Of a DNA stretch of 64,000 nucleotides, positions 36,496 through 47,800 are shown piece by piece. Each line of letters opens with the position of its first letter. Position 1 is the stretch's first letter. The notes beneath the pieces were generated by a model. That model ran no database searches, was not told where the DNA came from, and saw only the letters and a list, made by a program, of their open reading frames with translations. The translations under genes and the position numbers were made by a program. The DNA lies in NCBI RefSeq assembly GCF_000724545.1, contig NZ_JHBV01000039.1, positions 229,717 through 293,716 of the forward strand, in the 5' to 3' direction. The stretch is from Aureispira sp. CCB-QB1 (GTDB lineage: Bacteria > Bacteroidota > Bacteroidia > Chitinophagales > Saprospiraceae).

Positions 36496-36947
36496 TGTTG
36501 AATTTCAATAACGTTATTGTAAGAATATGTTTAAAATTTATGTTCTTCAAAAGCAATAGTTTTGGCAAAAATGAGCTGGTTTTAGTGCCTAAAAAAGCTC
36601 TTTTTTCAGTACTATCAAGATTCAAAAAAACAATCAATAGGGGCGAAATCAAGCATTTGTAGTTTGAAAATAGAATTTAAACATGCTCTAAGAATGATAT
36701 TTAATACAAAATTGGTTCCAATGCAATTGCTTGAGCATATGGAACGTCAGGTTTAAGCTGTCTTGTATTAAAGTAAAAATAAGAAAAAAGCTTCGTTTGA
36801 ACTAAAAATTTTATCTGATTCAACAAACAGAAATACTTTCCGACTGTTTAAGATTTATATGTGCTATATTAGCCCTTCACAACACCAAAATCTGTCTCAA
36901 AATAGACTATTTTTTAAGAACAGTCTAAATAGATAAAAATAACAAAA
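36496..36947. other. Divergent intergenic region
   Basis: 452 bases between the propeller gene and the UbiD-family gene, AT-rich, with no ORF, repeat copy or clear promoter seen. A TATATTAG close to the Bacteroidota -7 consensus lies near 36864. Confidence 0.3.
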
Positions 36948-38780
36948 ATGAGCTATAAAAGTTTAAAGGATTGCGTAAGAGATTTGGAAAAAAATGGTAA
37001 ATTACTAAGGATTAAATCTGAGGTGGATCCAAATTTAGAAATGGCAGAAATTCATCGCCGAGTATTTGATGCAAAAGGACCCGCTATTTTTTATGAAAAT
37101 GTAAAAGGAAGCCCTTTTCCTGCTCTATCTAATCTATACGGAACAAAAGAACGGACTCGTTTCTTATTTCGACATACGATGGAAAATGTTCAAAAAGTCA
37201 TCGAATTAAAAATTGATCCTATTCAATTGCTTAAAAAGCCAAGCAGGTATTGGAGAGCGCCGTTTACAGCGTTGACAGGCTTGCCTCAAAAAGCACGTTT
37301 TAGCAAACCAATTTTGTTTGGTGAAACAAAGATTAGTCAATTGCCACAAGTAAAATCTTGGGGGATGGATGGCGGTGCTTTTGTGACGCTTCCACAAGTT
37401 TTTTCTATGGGACCTCAGTCAAAGGATATTATGAAATCCAATTTGGGAATGTATCGAATTCAGTTGTCAGGAAATGATTATCAAATGGACAAAGAAATTG
37501 GATTGCATTATCAATTGCATCGTGGTATTGGGGTGCATCACAAGGCATATAATAATTCAGATGAACCTTTTAAAGTTTCAATTTTTGTAGGAGGTCCTCC
37601 GTCTAATGCTTTTTCTGCAATTATGCCATTACCTGAGAATTTGTCAGAATTGACGTTTGCAGGTTTGTTGAATGGGCGTCGTTTTCGGTATTTTCAACAA
37701 AATGGATATACCCTATCAGCGGATGCTGATTTTTGTATTACGGGGACTGTTGTGAAAAATAAAAAAATGCCAGAAGGACCTTTTGGAGATCACTTGGGGT
37801 ATTATAGTTTAAAACATGATTTTCCTGTTATGGAGGTGGATAAGGTGTACCATCGAAAGGATGCTATTTGGCATTTTACGGTAGTAGGGAGACCACCTGC
37901 GGAAGATTCTAGTTTTGGATATTTGATACATGAGTTGGTCAAAGAACTAGCACCGCAAGAATTTCCAGGCTTAAAAGATGTTAATGCTGTAGATGCTGCT
38001 GGCGTACATCCGTTGTTGTTAGCCATTGGCAGCGAACGGTATATGCCTTTTCGTGAACGTCGACCAGAGGAGTTGCTGACAATTGCCAATCACTTGTTGG
38101 GAAAGGGGCAGACAACGTTAGCTAAATATTTGTTCATTGCCGACCATAGCGATGACCCTAAATTAGATACGCATAATATTGAGCATTATTTTAATCATGT
38201 GTTGGAGCGAGTTGATTGGACTAGAGATTTGCATTTTCAAACTAAAACGACGATTGATACCTTAGATTATTCTGGCGATGGTTGGAATGCAGGATCCAAA
38301 GTGGTGGTGGCTTGTTGTGGAGACAAAAAGCGTTTGTTAAAAGCAGAATTGCCCGAAAATTTTGATTTACCTGATGGGTTTTCTAAGCCTAAATTTGTAC
38401 AAAAAGGAATTTTGGCGATCCAAGCAATGCCTTATACCGATCATGAATCTGGGCAGAAAGCCATCCACCAATTAGAACAGTATTTGGAGCGTTATGATTG
38501 GCAACACGTTCCTATGGTTTTGGTAGTGGATGATAGCGATTTTGTTACACAAACCTTGAATAATTTTCTTTGGGTGACTTTTACTCGTTCCAATCCTTCG
38601 CACGATATTCATGGTGTGCATAGTTTTATAGAGCATAAACATTGGGGATGTAGAGGTGCCTTGATTATTGATGCTAGAATCAAACCACATCATGCTCCAC
38701 CTTTGATTGTTGATGAAAAGGTAAAATTGAAAGTGGATAAACTGTTCTCTAAAGGAGGGGAGCTGTATAATAAAATCTAA
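36948..38780 (+). CDS. UbiD-family prenyl-FMN decarboxylase
   Basis: 610 residues. UbiD enzymes use prenylated FMN to remove or add CO2 on aromatic or unsaturated acids. Motifs: NLGMYRIQLSG and GLHYQLHRGIGVHH (cofactor site, about 165-198), and PEGPFGDHLGYYS with the catalytic Glu276. It is about 110 residues longer than E. coli UbiD, the extra part being a C-terminal domain (about 470-610). In Bacteroidota such proteins are often linked to menaquinone synthesis by the futalosine route, but no quinone gene is in this window, and no UbiX partner is seen. The family is sure; the substrate is not. Confidence 0.85.
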   Translation: MSYKSLKDCVRDLEKNGKLLRIKSEVDPNLEMAEIHRRVFDAKGPAIFYENVKGSPFPALSNLYGTKERTRFLFRHTMENVQKVIELKIDPIQLLKKPSRYWRAPFTALTGLPQKARFSKPILFGETKISQLPQVKSWGMDGGAFVTLPQVFSMGPQSKDIMKSNLGMYRIQLSGNDYQMDKEIGLHYQLHRGIGVHHKAYNNSDEPFKVSIFVGGPPSNAFSAIMPLPENLSELTFAGLLNGRRFRYFQQNGYTLSADADFCITGTVVKNKKMPEGPFGDHLGYYSLKHDFPVMEVDKVYHRKDAIWHFTVVGRPPAEDSSFGYLIHELVKELAPQEFPGLKDVNAVDAAGVHPLLLAIGSERYMPFRERRPEELLTIANHLLGKGQTTLAKYLFIADHSDDPKLDTHNIEHYFNHVLERVDWTRDLHFQTKTTIDTLDYSGDGWNAGSKVVVACCGDKKRLLKAELPENFDLPDGFSKPKFVQKGILAIQAMPYTDHESGQKAIHQLEQYLERYDWQHVPMVLVVDDSDFVTQTLNNFLWVTFTRSNPSHDIHGVHSFIEHKHWGCRGALIIDARIKPHHAPPLIVDEKVKLKVDKLFSKGGELYNKI

Positions 38781-39118
38781 ATCACTTATTTTTAGTTTTA
38801 TTTTACTCAGTCTGAAAAATATTGCAATTTGTTTTTGCAACTTGTTGTTCAATAATATTAATATTTTGTTAATAACTCCCGACTCTTTTAGGATAAGTTG
38901 TTGGAAGGGAGTTGTATTTTTAGATGCAAAGTATTTATCTTTCTAAGAACTTAGAAAATGCCTGCTTTTGTAGTAATTTGCAGTTTGATGAAAGAAAGCA
39001 TTAATGATTTCTAGCTTATTTTTAATAACCTTATGCTAATCATAGGATTTAGCAATAAGTACTTATTAAGAAGGAGAATATTAGAGCTATTTTCAAAACA
39101 AGATTAGGAGTAGAAAAT
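38781..39118. other. Non-coding region after the UbiD-family gene
   Basis: 338 bases. It holds a TTGCAA/TTGCAA palindrome (about 38822-38840) and a weak terminator-like hairpin: AACTCCC (38874-38880) against GGGAGTT (38907-38913), followed by GTATTTTT. No ORF seen. Confidence 0.35.
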
Positions 39119-39781
39119 ATGAAAAAGGTTACTTTAATTTTAATATGTTTAGCGGGTTTCCTATATTGTTGTAATAGTAATTTGGCACATCAGGAGGTTG
39201 ATGAAGATGGTGAAGTTATCATAGAAGATGAGTTTACAAAAGGCGAAATTGATTTGGAAGATACCCTGCGCTTGACAGAAGGCAAAATACCAGAGAATTG
39301 GATTAAAATGCCTTTGTTGGACAATGGTTATTATATTGCTTTTCCAAAAGAACCAACGAGGAAAGAACGAAAAAGTAGCCGAAGGATTGACTACAAACTT
39401 AAAAGAAGTAAGTACCGCTTGAGTTGTAATTTGACAGATTTATTGGAAGAACCCTCTTTTCAAGAAAATAAGCAGTATAGAGAAGAATATTATACGGCTA
39501 TTGTAGATGATTTGGCAGAAGGGATTGATGGTGTTGTAGAAGCTCAAGATTTATTTTATAGTCAAAATATCTATGAAGGAGTTCGTGCAACAATTGTGGC
39601 TGAAGACGTTCGCATTTATCTACAATGTATTATTATAGAATCCATTTTATATACCATAAGTTTGACTTTATTTGATGACGAAAAACCTGTATATTTGCAA
39701 CTTCGAGACAAGTTTTTTTACTCTTTTGGCAATGAACTGTACCGAAATAAGACCGAGCGAGATAGTAGTCAGCAAAAATGA
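39119..39781 (+). CDS. Hypothetical lipoprotein
   Basis: 220 residues with a lipoprotein signal (FLYC-C, Cys near residue 17 or 18). The mature part is acidic at first (DEDGEVIIEDEFTKGEID) and then an alpha/beta region containing PLLDNGYYIAFPKEPTRKERKSS, written here as PLLDNGYYIAFP and EPTRKERKSS. That resembles the start of small lipoproteins that measure a difference or stress, but no family is recognised. Single gene; weak hairpin after the stop (TGGCA/TGCCA). Confidence 0.6.
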   Translation: MKKVTLILICLAGFLYCCNSNLAHQEVDEDGEVIIEDEFTKGEIDLEDTLRLTEGKIPENWIKMPLLDNGYYIAFPKEPTRKERKSSRRIDYKLKRSKYRLSCNLTDLLEEPSFQENKQYREEYYTAIVDDLAEGIDGVVEAQDLFYSQNIYEGVRATIVAEDVRIYLQCIIIESILYTISLTLFDDEKPVYLQLRDKFFYSFGNELYRNKTERDSSQQK

Positions 39782-39819
39782 TGGCATGGTGCCAATGTAT
39801 TCGGTTCTTTAGCAATCCT

Positions 39820-39860
39820 TGTTAGCTGTGCGGCTACTTCATGAATGTGCGCAGTTGATG
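39820..39860 (+). repeat. Decayed copy of the intergenic repeat
   Basis: TTGTTAGCTGTGCGGCTACTT, written as TTGTTAGCTG and TGCGGCTACTT, then CATGAATGTGCGCAG, resembles TTAGCTACGCTGCTACTT followed by CGTGAGTGCGCAG at 9070-9190. It lies between a lipoprotein gene and nnr. Confidence 0.4.
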
Positions 39861-40053
39861 CCTATTTGTATATAAAATGTAATAAAATTTCAATTGTTGA
39901 TAACCCATTAAAAAACGATTTTTTACGGAGCGGAGCAGTTTTTTACAAACAACCATATCAATCCAACCATTCCAATAAGTACACAATATTCACACATAAT
40001 AAAAGTCTAAGATAGCTATAGATCTTGTATTAAAATATTCCCATTCTAAGATT

Positions 40054-41574
40054 ATGAAAATACTATCCACAACACAAACACGAGAAGCAGATGCCTATAC
40101 AATAGAGCACGAACCTATTTTGTCCATTGACTTAATGGAAAGAGCCAGTAGAACTTTCGTAGAGTGGTTTGAAGAACAATTTCCGAAAGAAAAATTTGAA
40201 ATGGTCAGCGTAATTTGCGGTAAAGGCAATAATGGAGGAGATGGCTTGGCTATTGCTCGGTTATTAGAAGAAAGAGGTTATGATATCGCTATCTTTATAC
40301 TAAACCTAACAGATAAAGTTACAGAGGATTTTAAAACCAACCTAGAACGTGTTCAACAATTACAAGGACTCAATAAGTTAATTATAAAAGAAATTACCTC
40401 TGTAGAGGATATGCCTGTTTTTGGTGAAGAAGAAATTTTGATTGATGCTATTTTAGGCTCTGGATTGAGTCGTCCAATAGAAGGGGAGTTGGCTGAGATC
40501 TTGCACTTTCTGAATGAGTGCAAAAATACCGTTGTTGCTGTGGATATTCCAACAGGGGTATTTACCGATGCACCAACTACGGGAGCATGCATCGAAGCAG
40601 ATTATACCTTTGCGTTTGAATTTCCAAAGTTGGCGTTTTTGTTTCCTGAGAATTTTCATTGTGTGGGTGATTTTGTTTGCAAACCTATTGGTTTAGATCA
40701 ACGTTACATTGATGCTGCGGATTCTCCATTTTATTATATAACTTCTGATATTGTTAAGAAAATATATAAAAAACGGGACAAATTTGCTCACAAAGGGGTA
40801 TTTGGGCATGCTTTGTTGATCATGGGATCATACGGTAAAATGGGGGCTGCTATTCTAGCGACACGGGCTTGTCTTCGAGCAGGAGTTGGATTGGTAACCG
40901 TACACGTACCTATCTGCGGTTATGAAGTGATGCAAACAGCTGTACCTGAGGCGATGGTGAGTTTGGATGAAGATCGTTTTATTTTTACCAAAGTATACGA
41001 TTTGCCCAAGTATTCTACCATTGCGATTGGTTGTGGCTTGAGCACTAAAAATAGAACTAGAAATGCCTTGTGTTATATGCTTAAGCATATGAATAGCCCA
41101 ACTGTTTTGGACGCTGATGCGCTGAATATATTAGGGCAAAGCCCAGATTGGTTTGAATACATTCCTAAGAATAGTATCCTAACGCCACATCCCAAGGAGT
41201 TTGAACGAATGTTTGGCAAGGCCTATGATAACTTTGAACGCAATGAGTTACAGCGCCAAAAAGCACAAGAATTTGGGGTTTATATTATTTTGAAAGGTGC
41301 CAATACGTGTATTGCAACTCCTGAAGGCGATTGTTATTTTAATTCTACAGGAAACCCTGGTATGGGAACTGCTGGGAGTGGAGATGTATTGACGGGCATA
41401 CTGGCAGGGTTGTTGGCACAAGAATACAATCCTTTAGAAGCTTGTATACTAGGTGTGTATATTCATGGATTAGCAGGTGATATTGCCGCAGAAATAGAAA
41501 GTGAGGAAAGTTTGACCGCAGGCGATTTGGTCAATTATTTAGGAAAAGCATTTTTAAATTTGAGAGCGTTGTAA
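40054..41574 (+). CDS. nnr: Bifunctional NAD(P)H-hydrate epimerase / ADP-dependent NAD(P)H-hydrate dehydratase
   Basis: 506 residues, standard length of the fused enzyme. It repairs hydrated NADH and NADPH: the N-terminal YjeF_N domain (GKGNNGGDGLAIARLL, about 54-69; DAILGSGLSRP) epimerises the hydrate, and the C-terminal ribokinase-like domain (about 225-500; LTPHPKEFERMFG, LKGANTCIATP, NPGMGTAGSGDVLTGILAG) removes water with ADP. All expected motifs are present. Cytoplasmic, single gene. Confidence 0.95.
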   Translation: MKILSTTQTREADAYTIEHEPILSIDLMERASRTFVEWFEEQFPKEKFEMVSVICGKGNNGGDGLAIARLLEERGYDIAIFILNLTDKVTEDFKTNLERVQQLQGLNKLIIKEITSVEDMPVFGEEEILIDAILGSGLSRPIEGELAEILHFLNECKNTVVAVDIPTGVFTDAPTTGACIEADYTFAFEFPKLAFLFPENFHCVGDFVCKPIGLDQRYIDAADSPFYYITSDIVKKIYKKRDKFAHKGVFGHALLIMGSYGKMGAAILATRACLRAGVGLVTVHVPICGYEVMQTAVPEAMVSLDEDRFIFTKVYDLPKYSTIAIGCGLSTKNRTRNALCYMLKHMNSPTVLDADALNILGQSPDWFEYIPKNSILTPHPKEFERMFGKAYDNFERNELQRQKAQEFGVYIILKGANTCIATPEGDCYFNSTGNPGMGTAGSGDVLTGILAGLLAQEYNPLEACILGVYIHGLAGDIAAEIESEESLTAGDLVNYLGKAFLNLRAL

Positions 41575-41627
41575 CGAGGCTATTCCATTATTTTTTATGG
41601 AGAACTTATAACGTTAATTTCTATGAT

Positions 41628-41663
41628 TCATAAGCTCACTTTGTTGGGCTTATGAGTGTTATT
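41628..41663 (+). terminator. Weak terminator hairpin after nnr
   Basis: TCATAAGC (41628-41635) pairs with GCTTATGA (41648-41655) over a 12-nt loop, followed by a T-rich but broken run (GTGTTATTTAT). Confidence 0.4.
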
Positions 41664-41688
41664 TATAATAATTATACAGTTTATCCGA

Positions 41689-42711
41689 CTAGCCCAAAAT
41701 CTTTACAATCATTTCTCGCAGCAATTCTCCGTGAGGAATACTGACATTATTAACCCCTTTTGAGCGCAAGTCATATTCTTTTAAAGTAGTTATGATGGCT
41801 TCTATTTGGGAGCGATTGTAAGACTTTGCTGCAATTTTATAGTCTTTGACAAAAAACTTATTGGCACCAATGGCACTAGCAATTTCCCCATCAGAAGCTC
41901 GCAAAAGAGATTGACAAATATAAACTTTGCTAAAGAAGTTGTATAAAGTTGCCGTAATCATAGGCAAAGGATGATTTTTGGGATTAGCAATAAAGTACTT
42001 GACAATTAAAAAGCTTTTAAAACGATCTCGTTTTCCTAGAGCCTGTTGTAATTCAAAAACATTAAAATCTTTACTAATACCAATGTTTCGCTGAATAATA
42101 TGCTTGTCAATGGCTGTTCCTTCTGGCAAGTTGATGGTTAATTTATTCAGTTCATTTGAGATTTTTGACAAATCGGTGCCGAGATATTCTGCCAATAAAT
42201 TGGTGGCGGCTGGTTTGATGGCAATGTTTTTATCTTTTAGGTAATTGTTAATCCAATTGGGCACTTGATTATCATAGAGTCGAGTAGACTCAAATACACA
42301 AACTTTGTTGGAGCCCGTCAGTGCTTTGGCGTATTTCTTTCGTTTATCTAGTTTTTTGTATTTGTGTGCCAAAACTAAAATCGTACTATCCAAAGGATTT
42401 TGAAAATAGCTTTCTAATTTATCTATTGTTTTTAACTCTTGGGCTTCTTTGATAATAACCACTTGCTTTTCAGACATGACAGGATAACGACGGGCACTAT
42501 CTAGAACCGTTTTATAGTCAATCTCTTTACCATACAAAACGGTTTGATTAAAAGCTTTAGCCGTATCATCTAAGACATTCTCTTCAATATGTTTGGTTAA
42601 TTCATCAATATAAAAGCTCTCTTCTCCATGCAATAAATATATGGGGAAATATTCCTTTTTTTTGAGAGAATTAAGGACTTGCTTATAAGAGAGCGATTTT
42701 GCTTTAGCCAT
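41689..42711 (-). CDS. holA: DNA polymerase III subunit delta
   Basis: 340 residues. Delta is the clamp-loader subunit that opens the beta sliding clamp. Visible: PIYLLHGEESFYIDELTKHIEE at the N-terminus (written in part: IYLLHGEESFYIDEL), ARRYPVMSEKQVVIIKEAQEL, the SKISNELNKL helix, and FNVFELQQALGKRD with the C-terminal collar domain. It is the usual length for HolA. Converges on nnr. Confidence 0.9.
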   Translation of the reverse strand: MAKAKSLSYKQVLNSLKKKEYFPIYLLHGEESFYIDELTKHIEENVLDDTAKAFNQTVLYGKEIDYKTVLDSARRYPVMSEKQVVIIKEAQELKTIDKLESYFQNPLDSTILVLAHKYKKLDKRKKYAKALTGSNKVCVFESTRLYDNQVPNWINNYLKDKNIAIKPAATNLLAEYLGTDLSKISNELNKLTINLPEGTAIDKHIIQRNIGISKDFNVFELQQALGKRDRFKSFLIVKYFIANPKNHPLPMITATLYNFFSKVYICQSLLRASDGEIASAIGANKFFVKDYKIAAKSYNRSQIEAIITTLKEYDLRSKGVNNVSIPHGELLREMIVKILG

Positions 42712-42784
42712 TTATAATGCTAGGTTGATGATTGTATGAATAGAACTCCTAAAGGTACATTTTTTTGGAACCAAACCGAAGTTT

Positions 42785-44578
42785 TTAGGACTTAACTATT
42801 TTTTGAGTTGGCAAAAAATGACCATCACTTTCTACTTGTAGAAAATAAACACCTTGAGGCAAATTAGATAAATCTGGAGTGGTTTTTATATTGACAGATG
42901 GTAAGTCTTGCTCCCAAACTAGTTGCCCCTGTACAGAATAAATACGGAGTTTATTATTGGTTGAACAAGCTTTTAGATGTATGCTTAGGGTAGCTTGTTG
43001 GTGGATTATATTAGGCTGAACTAGTAGAACACTCTCTGTGCAAGGAAGCGACTCTACAGGGAATTGGTGGAAAGAAAAAGCAGCATAGCCCATTGTGTTT
43101 TTTAACCATATCATTTGGTTATTATAAATAGGATCATCCACTAGTAAATAGCTTAACGCATCAACATTTTGATAGTCAATTGTTAGGTGAATTTTGTTTT
43201 TTTGAGAATAAACATTAGAAATATCAATAAAAGGAATTAGTTGGTTATTTTTATAAAATTCAAATTGTTGCTCAATCCCATCAGGCAAGGTGGCAATGTC
43301 TTGATCAAATTCTAGAATGAGTTCTTCATAAGCGTAATAAGCACGCATAATATTAGGAGAAGTAATACAATTGTTATTAGAATAAAAATCACGTCCAATA
43401 ACTTGGAACAAACGCTCTGCTAATGTATTGTAAGCTTCTTTTGAAAAATGGCATTCTGAATAAGGGTCGTAAAGTGGAGAAGAACGTTCTCCAATACCAC
43501 ATGCTGTAATGGGAATAATTTCTGAAAAGCTATGAGAAGGACGTTGGATGCTTCGTTGTTGTTCTCGAACAATTTGACCATACCCATGGTGGTTGCATCC
43601 CGTATGAATTTGGATAACATATACTTTGGAGAAGTTGCCCCAGTATTTTTCCCAATGATCAATCAGAAAATTCAGGCTATCAGCATAGGTGGCAGCTTTG
43701 TTATAAGAGTTTTCGCTCTCTCCTTGATACCAAATAACGCCTTTGATTTTTCCTTTAAGATTTGCTTGTTGGATTCTGTAATTTAACGAACCAAAGAGTG
43801 TGTGCAGATCGTAAGGATCATTGTTTTGACTATAATAAAGTTGGTGCTGACTGATGTAAGAACCTCCATAAGAGCCATTGATAAAACAAGTCGGCATTTG
43901 ATATTTTTCTTGTAATAAATATTGGAGCTTTAGCCCCCACAAACCAACAAATCCTGTCAAAGAGCCTGAGGCTTTTGCAGGTTGCCAGTGATTGTTATTA
44001 GGATTATAATTGGTTAAATGACCATTAATGCCATAATATTCAGGCATATTGCCAAAAGATTTGCTAAAAATGTGACTGGAATCTCTAGGATAAGTTTGGT
44101 ACAAGCTATCTTGCTCAATTCCTGCTTGGGGCAAGCCAACCATGATTCCCATGCCATTAGATTGACCGCTAATGATATAAGCATCTCCACAGACCACATT
44201 TTGGGCAAGTTGTTCTTGCCGAAAAACGATTTGACTTCGTTTAAGGCGTAGTTGGAAAGAGTAGAGGTACATGCCCGCTTCAATGATGGGGGCAAAATGG
44301 AAGGTATCTGTTGTATTTTGACTATATATGGAGTCTTTAAAACTACCATCTAAAAAACGTTTGCGAACAATCAACTCTACCTGGTCTATGGAATAGTTGG
44401 TAACAGTACCTTTGAGAATAACCATTGCTTGATTTTTTTCATTTCTTGGATACAATTGATGCGATTGAGGATACAATCGAATGCCATTATGATCCTTGAA
44501 ATACAAGACTTGACCAATAAGCGTGTGAAAGGTGCTAGAAAAAATAATAATACAATAAACAATTTTTAAGAATGGCAT
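42785..44578 (-). CDS. Sialate O-acetylesterase-like SGNH hydrolase with T9SS domain
   Basis: 597 residues. Signal peptide 1-22 (ending LIGQ). The DUF303/SASA esterase domain is shown by CGDAYIISGQSNGMGIM (catalytic Ser140), INGSYGGSYISQHQ, and GVIWYQGESENSYNKA; the catalytic His would lie near SECHFSKEAYN (about 385). The enzyme type removes O-acetyl groups from sialic acids or plant and host glycans. The C-terminus is a T9SS type A domain (VQPNIIHQQATLSIHL ... GVYFLQVES ... TQKIVKS), though the usual PNP is replaced by QPN. Likely surface-attached and used on external glycans. Confidence 0.83.
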   Translation of the reverse strand: MPFLKIVYCIIIFSSTFHTLIGQVLYFKDHNGIRLYPQSHQLYPRNEKNQAMVILKGTVTNYSIDQVELIVRKRFLDGSFKDSIYSQNTTDTFHFAPIIEAGMYLYSFQLRLKRSQIVFRQEQLAQNVVCGDAYIISGQSNGMGIMVGLPQAGIEQDSLYQTYPRDSSHIFSKSFGNMPEYYGINGHLTNYNPNNNHWQPAKASGSLTGFVGLWGLKLQYLLQEKYQMPTCFINGSYGGSYISQHQLYYSQNNDPYDLHTLFGSLNYRIQQANLKGKIKGVIWYQGESENSYNKAATYADSLNFLIDHWEKYWGNFSKVYVIQIHTGCNHHGYGQIVREQQRSIQRPSHSFSEIIPITACGIGERSSPLYDPYSECHFSKEAYNTLAERLFQVIGRDFYSNNNCITSPNIMRAYYAYEELILEFDQDIATLPDGIEQQFEFYKNNQLIPFIDISNVYSQKNKIHLTIDYQNVDALSYLLVDDPIYNNQMIWLKNTMGYAAFSFHQFPVESLPCTESVLLVQPNIIHQQATLSIHLKACSTNNKLRIYSVQGQLVWEQDLPSVNIKTTPDLSNLPQGVYFLQVESDGHFLPTQKIVKS

Positions 44579-44817
44579 TGATGATAATTTATTTTACACA
44601 CTAGTTTAGATACATTTAGAGCTTCAAAAATAAATATTTTAATAAAACTATGCTATTTTGCTTCTGTATAACTTGGAGAGAAGCAGGCTGTTCGGATTAG
44701 AATATAATGGTCTAAAGATAGTAGCTTGTATTTTAGGAGAAAAGTTAATAGATCAATTCAACTGCCAAACTATCAAATATTCTTAAATAAGAAGCTTACA
44801 AAATAAGAACGTATACT

Positions 44818-47800
44818 ATGCACTATCTAACGTTTGTTGGTACTATTTTGCTACTAACAACTTACAATTTTAACAGAATACAAGCCCAACAATCATTTCC
44901 AAGCAAAGTAGATTCTACTTTGTATGACACGCTTCAATGGCGCAATATAGGACCTTTTAGAGGAGGTCGTTCTTGTGCTGTGACAGGTGTAGAAGGGAAA
45001 CGAAATTTGTTTTATTTTGGTGCCGCTGGAGGAGGCGTGTGGAAAACAAAAGATGGGGGAAGAAGTTGGAGTAATATCTCAGATGGCTTTTTTGGTGGTT
45101 CAATAGGGGCAATAGAAGTCAGTAAGTCAGATAACAATGTTATTTATGTAGGTGGTGGAGAACGAACGGTTCGAGGCAATGTATCAATGGGCTATGGAAT
45201 ATGGAAAAGTGAGGATGCTGGTAAGACGTGGGTATCCAAGGGCTTGAAAAAATCGCGTCATATTGCTCGAGTTCGAGTACATCCAACGAACCACGACATT
45301 GTTTATGCTGCCTCAATGGGAAACCTGTTTAAGCCCAATGCAGAGCGTGGTATTTTTAAAAGTACAGATGGAGGCGATAGTTGGCAAAAAGTTTTGTTTG
45401 TTAATAATGAAGTAGGTGCTGTAGATTTGGTCATTGACCCTACCAACCCAAGGATTTTATATGCAACAACTTGGCGCATTAGTCGTACACCGTATAGTTT
45501 GTCTAGTGGAGGGCAAGGGTGTGGTATTTGGAAAAGTACAGATGGTGGTGAAACATGGAATGATATTACTAAGAGTAAAGGACTACCAACAGATACGCTG
45601 GGCATTATTGGCATTACAGTTTCTCCTGCAAACCCAGACCGTGTTTGGGCAATTATAGAATCTAAAACAGGGGGGCTATTCCGTTCTGATAATGCAGGAG
45701 AAACGTGGAAAAAAGTTAATGACAGTAGAAAACTAAGACAAAGAGCTTGGTACTATAGTGTTATTCAAGCTGATCCTAAGGATGAAAACGTAGTTTATGT
45801 CTTGAATGTGCGTTACCATCGTTCCGAAGATGGTGGAAAAACGTTTAAACAGTTTAGTGCTGGTCATGTCGATCACCATGATTTGTGGATTGATCCTCAA
45901 GATCCCGAACGTATGATTATAGGTGACGATGGTGGTGCTCAAGTTACTTACGATAGGGGAGCTACATGGTCAACCTACCACAACCAACCCACGGCTCAGT
46001 TTTATCGAGTGACGACAGACAATCATTTTCCATATCGAATTTATGCTGCACAACAAGATAATAGCACCATTCGCATTCCACATCGTACCAAAGGGTGGGG
46101 AATCACAGAAAAAGATTGGGAAAGTACCGCAGGTTGCGAGTGTGGGCATATTGCCGTTGATCCTTTGGATCCAGAGATTGTATATGGTGGTTGTTATGAT
46201 GGCTATTTGCAGCGAAAAAATCATAGAAACGATCAATCAAGAGCCATTAATGTTTGGCCAGATAATCCTATGGGACATGGTGCAGAAGCAATGAAATATC
46301 GTTTTCAATGGAATTTTCCATTGTTTTTTAGTCCACACGATCCCAAAAAACTTTATACGGCTTCCAATCACTTGCATGTTACTTATAATGAGGGACAATC
46401 TTGGACAACGATTAGCCCTGATTTGACAACGAATGATTCTTCTAAGCAGGTTTCTTCGGGTGGACCTATCACACAAGACAATACTTCTGTGGAGTATTAC
46501 TGTACTATTTTTGCGGCTTGCGAATCTCCTAGAGTGAAAGATTTGTTGTGGACGGGATCTGATGATGGCTTAATTCATATTTCGCAAGATGGGGGAAAGA
46601 ATTGGGACAATGTAACTCCAAAAAAAATGCCTAAATGGATGCAGATCAATAGTATTGAAGCAGACCCATTTAATGATGGTGGTTTGTATGTGGCTGGAAC
46701 TCGTTATAAAATGGGAGATTTTAAGCCTTATTTGTATTATACGAAAAATTATGGTGCTGATTGGATAGAGATTACCAAAGGAATTTCTAAAGAACATTTT
46801 ACCAGAGTGATACGCGCTGATCCCAACCAAGAAGGATTGCTTTATGCAGGAACAGAAAGTGGGGTGTACATATCTTATAATAATGGTCAAAATTGGCATT
46901 CTTTGCAATTGAATTTGCCAATTGTTCCAATTACAGATATGACAATTAAGAACAACGATTTAATTGTCGCAACACAAGGGCGATCAATATGGATTTTGGA
47001 CGATATCAATATCTTACAACAAGCCAAAAATGAGTTGAAAGAAAAGGATTTTCATCTTTATAAACCTTCTACTATTTATAGAATGGAAGGTGGGCAAAAT
47101 TGGAATGCCAAAGGACAAGGTGTCAATCATACCAACGGTGTTGCGCTACATTATTATTTAAATCTAGAGCCAGATTCTGTTTCGACAGAGTTGTATATTG
47201 TCAATGAGCAAGGAGATACTTGCCGTCGCTTTAGTAAAGATGCAAAGGACAAACAAGACCAAATCAAATTAACAAAAGGAGCTGGTATTTGGACTTGGAA
47301 TATGAATTATAAACCAGCCAAAACATTTCCTGGGATGATTAATTTTTGGGCATCAATGGCAGGACCAAGAGCATTGCCAGGCAATTACAAAGCAATTTTA
47401 GTTGTTGATAGTGTGGCGCAAGCAGTACCTTTTAAAATTGTTAATGATCCTAATTCTAAGGCTACTTTGGAGGATTTGCAAGAGCAATTTGATTTTGTAG
47501 AATCTATTCGAGATAAATTGACAGAAACGCATCAAACTATCTTAGATATTCGAGCAATACGCCAACAATTGAACAATCTTAGTCAACGATTGAAGGTAGA
47601 TAGTACGTTCAGCGATTTGATCGACTTGTCAAAGTCTATTGACTCGACGATGACTCAAATCGAAAAAACATTGTATCAGACTAAAAACCAAAGCCCTCAA
47701 GATCCTCTTAATTTCCCAATTCGTCTAAACAACAAACTGGGACATTTAAATGCATTGTCCTACGGCGATTATCCTCCAACAGCGCAAGCGATAGCTGTCA

